Position numbers and translations under genes: made by a program. Below the pieces are notes generated by a model. The model was not told the origin of the DNA. It ran no database searches and worked only from the letters and a program-made list of their open reading frames with translations. Below are positions 16,951 through 24,278 of a stretch of DNA of 64,000 nt, piece by piece. Origin of the DNA: Kitasatospora sp. NBC_00240 (GTDB lineage Bacteria; Actinomycetota; Actinomycetes; Streptomycetales; Streptomycetaceae). Location: contig NZ_JAPEMU010000001.1 in the NCBI RefSeq assembly GCF_026342405.1, positions 9,176,001 to 9,240,000 on the forward strand. Direction: 5' to 3'. The first letter of the stretch is position 1. Each line of letters starts with the position of its first letter.

Positions 16951-17772
16951 TCAGGCCGCGCCCGCCGTCGGCGTCGGGGTGGACGTGGCCGGTACACGCT
17001 CGGCGAGGAAGGTCAGGACGTCCGGCAGCGCGACGTCCCGCAGCAGGTCGGCGCCGTGGCCGGTGCCCGGGTAGAACCGCAGCCGCTTGCCGGGCGCGGC
17101 GTGGACCGACTTGTCGTACAATGCCTGCGCGTCGGCGGCGGCCGTGCGGTCGTCCCGGCCCGCGGCGAAGAAGGTCGGCATCCGGTTGAACTCGGCGTTG
17201 CCCGCGGCATTCCACACGCCGGACTTCTGCAGGGCGCTCAGGGCGACCACCGCCTTCACCGGGATCTTGGAGGACACCGGCGAGGCCGACTTGTCCAGCA
17301 GGGCGGTGGCCGAGTCCGCGGCGCCGACCAGGACCACCTGGGCGACCTTCCTGCTCTCCAGGAACTGGTCGACCGCGCCGAGGTCGTCCAGGACGTCACC
17401 GCTGCGGTTGACCGCGAGCACCGCGTAGCCGGCCTTGGTGAAGCTGCCGAGGGCCGGCACCCAGTCGCAGAGCGAACCCCCGGCCTGGTGCAGGAGGACC
17501 ACCGCCACCTCGGCGCGGCCCGCGTCGGCGTCCTGGAAGTACGCGGCGTCGCTGTGCTCGGCGTCCTGCACGGTGACGGAACCCTTGCCGGCCTGCTCGC
17601 CGGTGAGGCAGCCGAAGGTGTTGCCGCCGGCCGCCGGAGCGGCCTGTGCGCTCCCGGCCGAGGCCGTGGCGGTGCTCGTCGGGGTCGCCGGGTCCTTCGA
17701 GTCGCTGCAGCCGGCCAGCGTCGCGAGGGCGGCGACGAAGCAGAGCGCCGCCGTGCCTGTCCGATTCGTCAT
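16951..17772 (-). CDS. Alpha/beta-hydrolase-fold lipoprotein, nucleophile elbow altered
   Basis: A 273-residue lipoprotein: signal with lipobox LAGC (cysteine about residue 20), a Ser/Thr/Ala linker, then an alpha/beta-hydrolase core with LLHQAGGSLCDW (oxyanion loop), AVNRSGD, AAGRDDRTA (acid position) and YPGTGHGADLL (histidine). The nucleophile elbow, normally GxSxG or GxCxG, reads VGAADSATAL, so the usual nucleophile position is alanine. It may be a non-catalytic or unusual member anchored on the outer face of the membrane. The ATG at 17772 is chosen because it gives the standard lipoprotein signal. It is followed by a short non-coding gap to the MBL remnant. Confidence 0.75.
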   Translation of the reverse strand: MTNRTGTAALCFVAALATLAGCSDSKDPATPTSTATASAGSAQAAPAAGGNTFGCLTGEQAGKGSVTVQDAEHSDAAYFQDADAGRAEVAVVLLHQAGGSLCDWVPALGSFTKAGYAVLAVNRSGDVLDDLGAVDQFLESRKVAQVVLVGAADSATALLDKSASPVSSKIPVKAVVALSALQKSGVWNAAGNAEFNRMPTFFAAGRDDRTAAADAQALYDKSVHAAPGKRLRFYPGTGHGADLLRDVALPDVLTFLAERVPATSTPTPTAGAA

Positions 17773-17866
17773 GTCTTCTCCCCAGCGCCCGGCCGACCGG
17801 CCCACCGGCCGCTGCCCGGAGCCTACTTGGATCTTTCCCGGGCTGGGCGGGGAGGCGGATTTCCGG

Positions 17867-17896
17867 CCGCGGGCGGGCTCCGGAGCCCGCCCGCGG
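17867..17896. terminator. Intrinsic terminator between sigma factor and lipoprotein genes
   Basis: A perfect palindrome with 15-bp arms and no loop spacer: CCGCGGGCGGGCTCC against its complement. It lies just beyond the stop of the ECF-GH128 gene on the minus strand and upstream of the lipoprotein gene. Confidence 0.8.
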
Positions 17897-17902
17897 CAGC
17901 GG

Positions 17903-20008
17903 TCAGCGCCCTGCGGCGGCGTAGGCGGAGCCGACGGCGTTCGGCGCGCCGCCGGGCTGGAACAGACCCGTCTCCCCGGGCGCGGTGGCGGGCAGCGCGA
18001 ACCAGGCGTAGCGCTGGACGAAGGGCAGGCCCTGGAGCATCGCGGTCGACGCCTTGACGAAGGCCACCTGCTGATCAGCGGTCGGGAAGCTGGTCCCGCC
18101 GGAGAACTTGATCAACGCGTACTCGGTCAGCCACACCGGCAGCTGGTAGCGGTCGTGCACCGCCTGCAGGTAGCGCTGGAGCTGCCCGACGGCCTCGGCG
18201 GTCCGGAAGTCCGAGCCGTACCAGTGCAGGGCGATGAAGTCGACCCGGTACCCGCGGCTCCTGGCCCCCTGCATGAACTGGTCCAGCCAGCCGCCCGGAT
18301 CCGCGCCGCCGTAGGCGACGGCCGGACTGCCGAGGGTGAGGCCGGTCGCCATCAGCTTCGGCCACAGGTCCAAGGCCTGCTGCGGTGTCAGGTTGGACTG
18401 GGCCGCGAGGTCCGGCTCGTTGAAGCCGAGCAGGGTACGGCTTCCCTGCTGGGTGGCCTTGGCCAGCGAGCCGTTGCCGACCGCGGCCGAACCCCAGATC
18501 ATCGGGACGAAGTCGACGCCCGCCGGCCCCGCGATACCCGGGTGGTCTGGCCCCCAGGTGTAGTACCAGGACGCCCCCGAGCCCGTCAGCGCGGTGCCGA
18601 CCCCGTCGAAGGCCCAGGTCGACACGCCCTTCTTCGGGCCGCGGACCGGCTGAGCGGCGGGCGCCGGGCCGCCGGCCGTCGCGGCGGGGGCGGACGGCGC
18701 CGGCTTGCTCGAAGGCGCGGCGGTGGGACGCGCCGAGGTGGTGGCGGTGCTCGGCTCCGCGGACGGGGAGGGGGACGGTTCCGTGGCAGCAACAGTCGCG
18801 TCCGGCGCGGCCGCCGACGGTGCGTCACCGGCGGAGGCCGGGGCGAGCGCCGGCGCGGAGACGGCGGCGGGACGGGGATCGGCGGCGCTCAGGGTCGCCG
18901 CCAGCACACCCAGCGCCGCCACGGCGGCCACCGCGCCCACCATCAGGCTCACGCTCTTCACGGTGGCGCGGCCGGGGCCGCCCGCACGGACGGCCCGACG
19001 ACCGTGCCGGGCCGTCCGCCGTCCGGCGCTCGCGGGGCCCTGGCCCGCTCCGGTGGCCGGGCCGGTGCCCGGCTCCGCGCCGGTGCCTTGGGCCGGGCCG
19101 GTGCCTTGCGCCGGGCCCGTACTTTGGGCCGGGTCCGCGCCCACATCCGCGCCCTGGTCCGGGCCCGGGCCCGGACCGGTTCCTTGCTCCGGGGGTGGCG
19201 TGGGCCCGCCCGTCGGCGGCAACGGCAGCGGGTGAGCCGTCGGCACCGGGACGAGCGCCATCCCGGCCAGCAGACCCTCGGCGGGGATCAGGCCCCGGGA
19301 GCCGGCCGTGCACCGGGCGCAGTCGCGGGTGTGCCGGGCCAGCCGCTTGCGCCAGAGCGGCCCGGGGACTTCGTCCCACGGTTCCGCGAGCACCGCCAGC
19401 TCCGCGCACACCGGCCGGCGTTCCAGGGCCCGGACCAAGGACCGGGCGAGGTCGAGCTGCTGCTTCATCCGCTGCACCCGCACAGCCGTGTGCGCCGGGG
19501 ACAGCCCGAGGGCAGCCGCGAGCTCGGCCCGCCCCAGCTGCCCGGCGGCCTCCAGCCACCACAGGGCGAGCAGCTCCTGATCGGACGGATCGAGCCAACG
19601 GGTCGCCAGCGCCACCTCCCGCCGCTGGCCGGTGAGCCCCAGCCGCAGGATCGACAGGTCCACGAAGTCCGCCTGCGGATCGGCCTGGTCCGGCACCTCC
19701 TCCAGCGCGGCGGACGGCACCACCTCCACCTGCGCGGCCCGGTACCAGCGCACCTGCCGGACGGTGACCGCGACCAGCCAGCTCCGGAACGCGGACGGAT
19801 CACGGAGCTGGGGGAGCCCGGCGACGACCTTGAGCAGGATCTCCTGCGACAGGTCGTCCACCTCGCCCGGCCGACCCAGCGACCGGCCGACGATGTTGTA
19901 GACCAGCGGCAGGCAGACCGCCAGCAGCTCGTCCAGGGCCGCGCCGTCGCCCCGCTGGGCCGCCGCGACCCTCGCCGGGGTGAGGCCGCCGTCCTCGAAT
20001 GTGCTCAT
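17903..20008 (-). CDS. ECF sigma factor fused to zinc-motif, transmembrane segment and GH128 glycosidase domain
   Basis: 701 residues in one polypeptide. Sigma region 2 spans ~20-95 and region 4 ~145-192 (ELAAALGLSPAHTAVRVQRM). An anti-sigma-like zinc motif H226-x3-C230-x2-C233 (HTRDCARC) follows, then a Pro/Gly/Gln-rich linker, a membrane segment at ~353-375, a Ser/Thr/Pro extracellular linker, and a GH128 (Asl1-like) domain at ~460-701. Its two catalytic glutamates are present (GFNEPD E531, WLTEYAL E629). The layout predicts a membrane-held sigma factor gated by an extracellular glucan-active domain. I recall ECF groups with such carbohydrate-related C-terminal extensions in Actinobacteria (ECF52/53). 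The promoter-leader region is duplicated upstream (see 20051 and 20621). Confidence 0.9.
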   Translation of the reverse strand: MSTFEDGGLTPARVAAAQRGDGAALDELLAVCLPLVYNIVGRSLGRPGEVDDLSQEILLKVVAGLPQLRDPSAFRSWLVAVTVRQVRWYRAAQVEVVPSAALEEVPDQADPQADFVDLSILRLGLTGQRREVALATRWLDPSDQELLALWWLEAAGQLGRAELAAALGLSPAHTAVRVQRMKQQLDLARSLVRALERRPVCAELAVLAEPWDEVPGPLWRKRLARHTRDCARCTAGSRGLIPAEGLLAGMALVPVPTAHPLPLPPTGGPTPPPEQGTGPGPGPDQGADVGADPAQSTGPAQGTGPAQGTGAEPGTGPATGAGQGPASAGRRTARHGRRAVRAGGPGRATVKSVSLMVGAVAAVAALGVLAATLSAADPRPAAVSAPALAPASAGDAPSAAAPDATVAATEPSPSPSAEPSTATTSARPTAAPSSKPAPSAPAATAGGPAPAAQPVRGPKKGVSTWAFDGVGTALTGSGASWYYTWGPDHPGIAGPAGVDFVPMIWGSAAVGNGSLAKATQQGSRTLLGFNEPDLAAQSNLTPQQALDLWPKLMATGLTLGSPAVAYGGADPGGWLDQFMQGARSRGYRVDFIALHWYGSDFRTAEAVGQLQRYLQAVHDRYQLPVWLTEYALIKFSGGTSFPTADQQVAFVKASTAMLQGLPFVQRYAWFALPATAPGETGLFQPGGAPNAVGSAYAAAGR

Positions 20009-20050
20009 GGTGCCTCTCGCTCCTCGTCGCGGCGGACCGCCGGACGGACC

Positions 20051-20104
20051 GGAATGTACATCCCACAGTCGGAGTGCCGAGCTGCGGTATGCCGATAACA
20101 GAAA
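20051..20104 (-). promoter_or_regulatory. Candidate promoter of ECF-GH128 gene (copy 1 of duplicated module)
   Basis: The plus strand carries GGAATGTACATCCCACA at 20051 and TGCCGATAACAGAAA at 20090-20104. The same two boxes recur at exactly the same 39-bp step in copy 2 (20621, 20660), while the spacer between them differs. This is the pattern of a bipartite ECF promoter on the minus strand, ending ~43 bp before the sigma gene start. Autoregulation by the ECF factor is the natural inference. Confidence 0.6.
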
Positions 20105-20254
20105 CCTGCGGTGGTGGCGGGGGTGGGGACGGGCAAGCGGTGGCAGGCCCGTGGCGCCCCCGCCGTGCCGGTCCGGCCGATGGCCGCCCGGACTGCCGGC
20201 CGTCAGGACGCCCGTCGGCCGGACCGCGCCCCACCTCGTCCGTCGGCTCCTCCG

Positions 20255-20527
20255 TCAGCCGAGCGCCTCCCAGAGCGCGACGGTGTGCGGGGCGTCGGGC
20301 TCGGTCTCCTCCCAGCGCTCGGCCAGGGCGAGCACCCGCTCCAGGGCCTCCCGCAGGAGGGCTTCGGCCGGCCCGACGGGTGGCTGGTTCGGGTAGGAGG
20401 TGAACGGCAGGGGAGGGGCCGGCCGGGGCAGCGGCGGGGCCGCTCTGGGCACGAGATGCAGGGTGGGAGGCAGGGCGGCTGCCGGGTCGGACACCGGCTG
20501 GTGACCGGGTCGGGGTGTGGTGGTCAT
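20255..20527 (-). CDS. Small conserved protein, unknown function
   Basis: A 90-residue protein: a Pro-rich N-terminal half (LPRPAPPLPFTSYPNQPP) and a predicted C-terminal helix with EALLREALERVLALAERWEE, then PDAPHTVALWEALG. I do not know its function. Its ATG at 20527 overlaps the stop of a 13-codon leader ORF (ATGA), so translation is probably coupled. It sits directly upstream of the ECF-GH128 gene in the same orientation and is driven by a copy of that gene's promoter module, so it may be a co-regulated partner. Confidence 0.6.
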   Translation of the reverse strand: MTTTPRPGHQPVSDPAAALPPTLHLVPRAAPPLPRPAPPLPFTSYPNQPPVGPAEALLREALERVLALAERWEETEPDAPHTVALWEALG

Positions 20528-20565
20528 GCCGGCCCTCCGGTCGGACGTGGCTCGAATGTGCACAT
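20524..20565 (-). CDS. 13-residue leader ORF created by promoter duplication
   Basis: The minus strand encodes MCTFEPRPTGGPA and stop. Its first codons (ATGTGCACATTCGAG) nearly match the sigma gene start (ATGAGCACATTCGAG), including the same GGAG...GAGGCACC ribosome site. The TGA overlaps the ATG of the 90-residue gene. It looks like the duplicated 5' end of the sigma gene, now serving as a translational leader. Confidence 0.55.
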   Translation of the reverse strand: MCTFEPRPTGGPA

Positions 20566-20620
20566 GGTGCCTCCCGCTCCTGGTCACGGCGGCCCGCCGG
20601 GACGGACCGCGGGGCGCACC

Positions 20621-20674
20621 GGAATGCACGTCCCACAGGAGGAGTCCGGACCTGGGGCGTGCCGATAACAGAAA
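20621..20674 (-). promoter_or_regulatory. Candidate ECF promoter, copy 2
   Basis: Second copy of the bipartite element: GGAATGCACGTCCCACA at 20621 and TGCCGATAACAGAAA at 20660-20674, same spacing as copy 1. It lies ~56 bp upstream of the leader ORF start at 20565, 13 bp further than in copy 1. Confidence 0.6.
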
Positions 20675-20782
20675 ATCGGCGGAGGACTTTTCCGGTCCCG
20701 CGCCGACCACCCCCTGCCATGCCAGGTGCCCGCCCCCGGCGACCGAACCTCGTCGGCGCCCCGGCGGTGTTACTGTCGCGCC

Positions 20783-21181
20783 ATGTCAAAGACCGAGATC
20801 GACGCGCTGACCGCCGAGTTCTTCGGCGCCTTCGACAACCGGGGCGGCAGGACAGCCGACGTGGCCCGAATCCGCCGGCTGGTCATCCCAGGCGGCGTGA
20901 TCGTCAAGACCGGCCCCGATTTCACGGTCTACACCGTCGACGAGTTCGTCGAGCCGCGCGAAGCCCTGCTCGCCGACGGCCGGCTGGTCGAGTTCGCCGA
21001 GTGGGAGACCACCGAGCGGACCGAGATCGTGGGCGACATCGCCTCCAGGGTCGGCGAGTACCGCAAATCCGGCATCGCCGACGGCCAACCGTTCGAGGGC
21101 GGCGGAACGAAGACCATCCAGTTCGTCCGCACCCCGGACGGCTGGCGGATCGCCGCATTCGCCTGGTTCGACCAGCCCTGA
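20783..21181 (+). CDS. SnoaL/DUF4440-like small protein
   Basis: A 132-residue protein starting MSKTEIDALTAEFFGAFDNR, then VARIRRLVIPGGVIVKTGPD, FTVYTVDEFVEPREALL and TKTIQFVRTPDGWRIAAFAW. The order of helix, cone-shaped beta sheet and closing IQFVxxxxGWRIAAxAW strand is typical of the NTF2-like superfamily (SnoaL/DUF4440). No catalytic residues can be assigned. It is divergent from the leader ORF/90-residue gene, with a ~108-bp intergenic region that also carries ECF promoter copy 2. Confidence 0.7.
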   Translation: MSKTEIDALTAEFFGAFDNRGGRTADVARIRRLVIPGGVIVKTGPDFTVYTVDEFVEPREALLADGRLVEFAEWETTERTEIVGDIASRVGEYRKSGIADGQPFEGGGTKTIQFVRTPDGWRIAAFAWFDQP

Positions 21182-21382
21182 CGGACGGCCCGGCCGGAGG
21201 GAGCCGTCGGAGCTGGGCGCGCCGGGCGTGCCTGTCATGTCGGGCACGGGGCCGCACTCAGGAAACCGGCCGTGCCGGTCGGTCGGCACCTGGCGCAGCG
21301 ACCCGGCGTACCTGCGGACGGGTGGCGGCGTCCGGGAGAATCTCGCTGGGCCCGTCGGCCTCCTCGTGAGAGCCTCGGCACG

Positions 21383-21802
21383 ATGAGCACTCATGACGAA
21401 GCCGGGGTGGGCGAACTCCTGCGGGAGCGCGGCTGGCGAACGGCGTTCACGGTCGCCGAGCGGGTGAGCGCGTGGGCGGGGCTGGTGGGCGAGGTCGAGC
21501 GCGGCTACCACGACGACATCGACGAGTACACCAACGACCTCTACTGCCGGAACTGGCTCCACGAGGCGTGGCTCCTGCTGCCCGACCACGTCGTGCAGCT
21601 CCGGACACCGCGGATCAAGACTCTCGACGACCGGTTCAGGGCGGCGACGATCGCCGACGACGGCTTGGCACTCGACCAGTTCCACGCCCGGCCCGGCCCC
21701 GACCTGTTGTGGTGGCGGCGCCACCCCCGCGTTCTCACCGGGAGGCTCGGTGAGTCCCTCCGCTCCGCCGGTGCGATCGGAACGGATCCGGCTACGACCT
21801 GA
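21383..21802 (+). CDS. Hypothetical protein
   Basis: A 139-residue soluble protein beginning MSTHDEAGVGELLRERGWRT, with VSAWAGLVGEVERGYHDDID and LYCRNWLHEAWLLLPDHVVQ in the middle; tryptophan- and acid-rich. I do not recognise a family. No signal or membrane segment. A 200-bp gap separates it from the preceding NTF2-like gene, and the next gene converges on it, so it is probably monocistronic. Confidence 0.55.
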   Translation: MSTHDEAGVGELLRERGWRTAFTVAERVSAWAGLVGEVERGYHDDIDEYTNDLYCRNWLHEAWLLLPDHVVQLRTPRIKTLDDRFRAATIADDGLALDQFHARPGPDLLWWRRHPRVLTGRLGESLRSAGAIGTDPATT

Positions 21803-21841
21803 CCCGAGCCGCCACCCTCCGGCCCGGTCGAGGCCTGCCGA

Positions 21842-22462
21842 CTACCCTCCGAGCCGGGCGAGTTCGGCGGCTCGGCCGCGGCGGATGTCGGCGGCGAGCC
21901 GGCGGGTGGCCGGCTCCTTGCCCGCCGAGCTTTCGGAGTCGGCCAGCCGAACCGACTGCTCCAGGTACTCCCGCAGGTACGTGCTCACCAGGCGGTCGAA
22001 GGCCGCGCCGCTCTCCTGCTCGGCGGCGGCGAACTCGGCCGGGGTGGTCATGCCCGGCATGTCGTGGCCCTCGTGCGGGCGGGCCCGGTCGGCGCCGGCC
22101 TGCACGAGGAGTGCTTGCAGCCGGGCCAGTTCGGCCCCGTCGGCACCGGTGACGGCTGCCGCCAGCTCGCGCAGGTCCGGGGTGGAAGCCCTGGCCGCGA
22201 CCAACTCGGCCAGCCGCAGAGCCTGTTCGGTCATCGGGGCGGCCAGCTGCAGCCACGCGACGTCCGTCGGGTTGAACGCGGACCCCGGCGTCGGCGCGGA
22301 CGGCGTTGCCGAGGCCACGGCGACGGTGCCGGGCACCGCCGGGGACGCCGCGCCGGCCACGGCAGGCGGCCGCTGCGCCTCGGGGCCGGGCCCGGCGACG
22401 GCGGCGAGTGCGCCGCAGACGGCGAGCGAGGCCACCGCCGCGCCGACGAACGCTCTTCTCAT
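21842..22462 (-). CDS. Exported DUF305 family protein
   Basis: 206 residues: signal peptide (residues 1-25, AFVGAAVASLAVCGALAAVA), an Ala/Pro linker, then a four-helix ferritin-like DUF305 domain. The domain contains FNPTDVAWLQLAAPMTEQAL, a His-rich segment HEGHDMPGMTTPAEF and FDRLVSTYLREYLEQSVRLA. DUF305 proteins are often linked to copper handling, and HEGHDMPGM could bind metal, but the canonical H-x-x-A-x-x-M spacing is altered (WLQLAAPMTEQALRLAEL lacks the first histidine). It is downstream of the DUF1996 gene but separated by a strong terminator. Confidence 0.75.
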   Translation of the reverse strand: MRRAFVGAAVASLAVCGALAAVAGPGPEAQRPPAVAGAASPAVPGTVAVASATPSAPTPGSAFNPTDVAWLQLAAPMTEQALRLAELVAARASTPDLRELAAAVTGADGAELARLQALLVQAGADRARPHEGHDMPGMTTPAEFAAAEQESGAAFDRLVSTYLREYLEQSVRLADSESSAGKEPATRRLAADIRRGRAAELARLGG

Positions 22463-22488
22463 CGGGAGCCCTCCCACAGTACGGCGAT

Positions 22489-22520
22489 GGCCCGGGCGGG
22501 AGGGCAGTCCCGCCCGGGCC
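22489..22520. terminator. Intrinsic terminator after DUF1996 gene
   Basis: A perfect stem with 13-bp arms (GGCCCGGGCGGGA / TCCCGCCCGGGCC) and a 6-nt loop. It separates the DUF1996 gene from the DUF305 gene on the minus strand. Confidence 0.85.
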
Positions 22521-22542
22521 GGTGGACCGGGGGTTCGAGGCG

Positions 22543-23883
22543 TCACGGACGCCCGTCGGCCCCGCACTTCACGATCGGGTTGATGCAGTCGCGGACGCGC
22601 CGCTCCATCTCGGCGGCCGGCCAGACGTTGAAGAAGTCACCGTGCATCGTGTAGCCGGGCCCGGAGGCCAGCCGCAGCCGCGACGGGTCGCCGGTGACCG
22701 GGTAGCGCAGCACCTGGCGGAGCTTGGGCACCGGTACCGGGTGGGTGGCGGGGCAGGCGCCGCCCACGGGGTACGCCATGTGGCTCTTGTGGTCGGCCGA
22801 GTCGAGGTCCTTGCCGTTCCAGCACTGCGGGAAGTCCAGGTACGACTCCAGCATTGTGCCCGCCGGGCAGTTCACGAAGTTGTGCGACGGGTTGACCTCG
22901 CCGGCGTGCAGGCAGGACCAGCGCGAGATGGTGTTGTCGTCCGGCCCGGTCGCCTTGGCGTTGCCCGCGACGATGCGCAGACCGCGGGGGAGCGGCTGGG
23001 TGTTGGCGATGACGTCGTCCCGGACGCCTTCGCCGAGGTAGTAGAAGGTGGTCCCGGTCGGCTCGACCGGGACGTTGTCCGCGTACAGGGTGGGCACCCA
23101 GTAGGAGGAGACGTCGGTCGCCGGGTTGCAGGTACCGCCGGACGTCTCCAGCCGGCCCAGGTCGGAGAAGGCGTCGGTGGCGTTGTTGCCGAAGAAGCTG
23201 TGCATGTGCGAACCGCCGGGCAGGCCCGGCAGCACGATCGGGTCGTCCGGCAGGCGGTGGCTGTAGGGGCACTCGGCGAGGAACTCCGCGACCCGGACCG
23301 CCCCGGGCGGCACGGCCTGCGTTCCGGCCGTGCCGAAGACCTGGAACTCCCAGAGCGAGACGCCCCAGGCGGTGGCCCGCGCGGTGGCGAGCACCCGCAC
23401 GTACCGGCCGGTGGCCGACAGGTCGAGGGTCTGCTGCCCGGCGGCACCGGCGGCGTTGCGGACGGTGACCCAGTTGGTGCCGTCGCCCGAGACCTGGAGC
23501 TGGTAGGAACTGGCGTACGCGGCCTCCCAGTTCAGGACGACGCGGTTGATCGCGGCGTTGGCGCCGAGGTCGATCCGGATCCACTGGTTGTCGGCGGCCG
23601 CGCTGGACCAGCGGGTCCCGCCGTTGCCGTCGACGGCGAGCCCGGCCGGGTAGGCCGCGTTCTCGACCGAGGACGCGGTGACGGGTTTGCCCTGCGAGAG
23701 GGGAGTGTCCACGGCCTGTGCCTGGCCGGTGGTACCGGTCAGCAGCGCCCCGGCGGTGACGGCGGCCGCGACCAGGCCGGTCAGCCGCCGGCGCAGCGTG
23801 CCGGGAGCGGAGTGCGAGCGGGCGCGCGAAGGGGGCCGCGGAACCGGAGAACGGAGGGGCGACCGCAAGGTGAAGGACCTCAT
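22543..23883 (-). CDS. Secreted discoidin (F5/8C, CBM32-like) plus DUF1996 protein
   Basis: 446 residues. A long twin-arginine-style signal (RRRLTGLVAAAVTAGALLTG, cleavage about residue 58) precedes an F5/8 type C domain (~60-187: KPVTASSVENAAYPAGLAVD, WIRIDLGANAAINRVVLNWE, WGVSLWEFQVFG) and a DUF1996 domain (~195-446: CPYSHRLPDDPIVLPGLPGG, HMHSFFGNN, SYWVPTLYAD, FPQCWNGKDLDSADHKSHMA). DUF1996 is common in fungal and bacterial secreted proteins next to glycan-active domains; its activity is not established. The identical palindrome as before the GH64 glucanase lies ~80 bp upstream, so the two secreted proteins probably respond to the same sugar signal. Confidence 0.9.
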   Translation of the reverse strand: MRSFTLRSPLRSPVPRPPSRARSHSAPGTLRRRLTGLVAAAVTAGALLTGTTGQAQAVDTPLSQGKPVTASSVENAAYPAGLAVDGNGGTRWSSAAADNQWIRIDLGANAAINRVVLNWEAAYASSYQLQVSGDGTNWVTVRNAAGAAGQQTLDLSATGRYVRVLATARATAWGVSLWEFQVFGTAGTQAVPPGAVRVAEFLAECPYSHRLPDDPIVLPGLPGGSHMHSFFGNNATDAFSDLGRLETSGGTCNPATDVSSYWVPTLYADNVPVEPTGTTFYYLGEGVRDDVIANTQPLPRGLRIVAGNAKATGPDDNTISRWSCLHAGEVNPSHNFVNCPAGTMLESYLDFPQCWNGKDLDSADHKSHMAYPVGGACPATHPVPVPKLRQVLRYPVTGDPSRLRLASGPGYTMHGDFFNVWPAAEMERRVRDCINPIVKCGADGRP

Positions 23884-23960
23884 GGCTTCCAATCGGGTGG
23901 GGGAAGGAGCCGGAAAGGTGCGGTGAGGGTGCGTGCCGGGCGCTCGGAATCCATGGGGGA

Positions 23961-23972
23961 GAGAGCGCTCTC
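23961..23972. promoter_or_regulatory. LacI-type operator upstream of DUF1996 gene
   Basis: A perfect copy of GAGAGCGCTCTC, identical to the site at 1334. A weaker GAGCGCTC core occurs at 24068-24075 in the same 395-bp gap (23884-24278), which has no gene. Confidence 0.65.
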
Positions 23973-24278
23973 CGAAGCTAGGAGGCCCTGCGGTCACTGT
24001 CAAGGCATCTTGCCGGTCCTCCGTCAACGCACCGACCCGCCGGTGCTGTTGTCGAAGGGTCGGGGGAGAGCGCTCCCGCCGAGGATGTCGACAGGATGGT
24101 TGGGAGAGCACCGCAGGTCCCGAACTCCGTTCGGAGCAGCCCTCCCTGGCAGATTCCCGGCCGAAGGGTCGGCGCCGGTCGGACGGCCCCACCGCGTCCG
24201 GTCCGGCCGGGTGGACGGCGGGGGCTGCGCCCGAACACCGGCTGTCCCGACCGTGCTGAGCGCTGCGAGAATGACCCG

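Noticed and set aside
16800..18057. Plus-strand open frames over the lipoprotein hydrolase region
   Set aside because: Arg/Gly-rich shadows of the minus-strand lipoprotein, without motifs.
24068..24075. Third GAGCGCTC operator
   Set aside because: Only the 8-bp core is symmetric; flanks mismatch, so it is not counted with the two perfect 12-mers.
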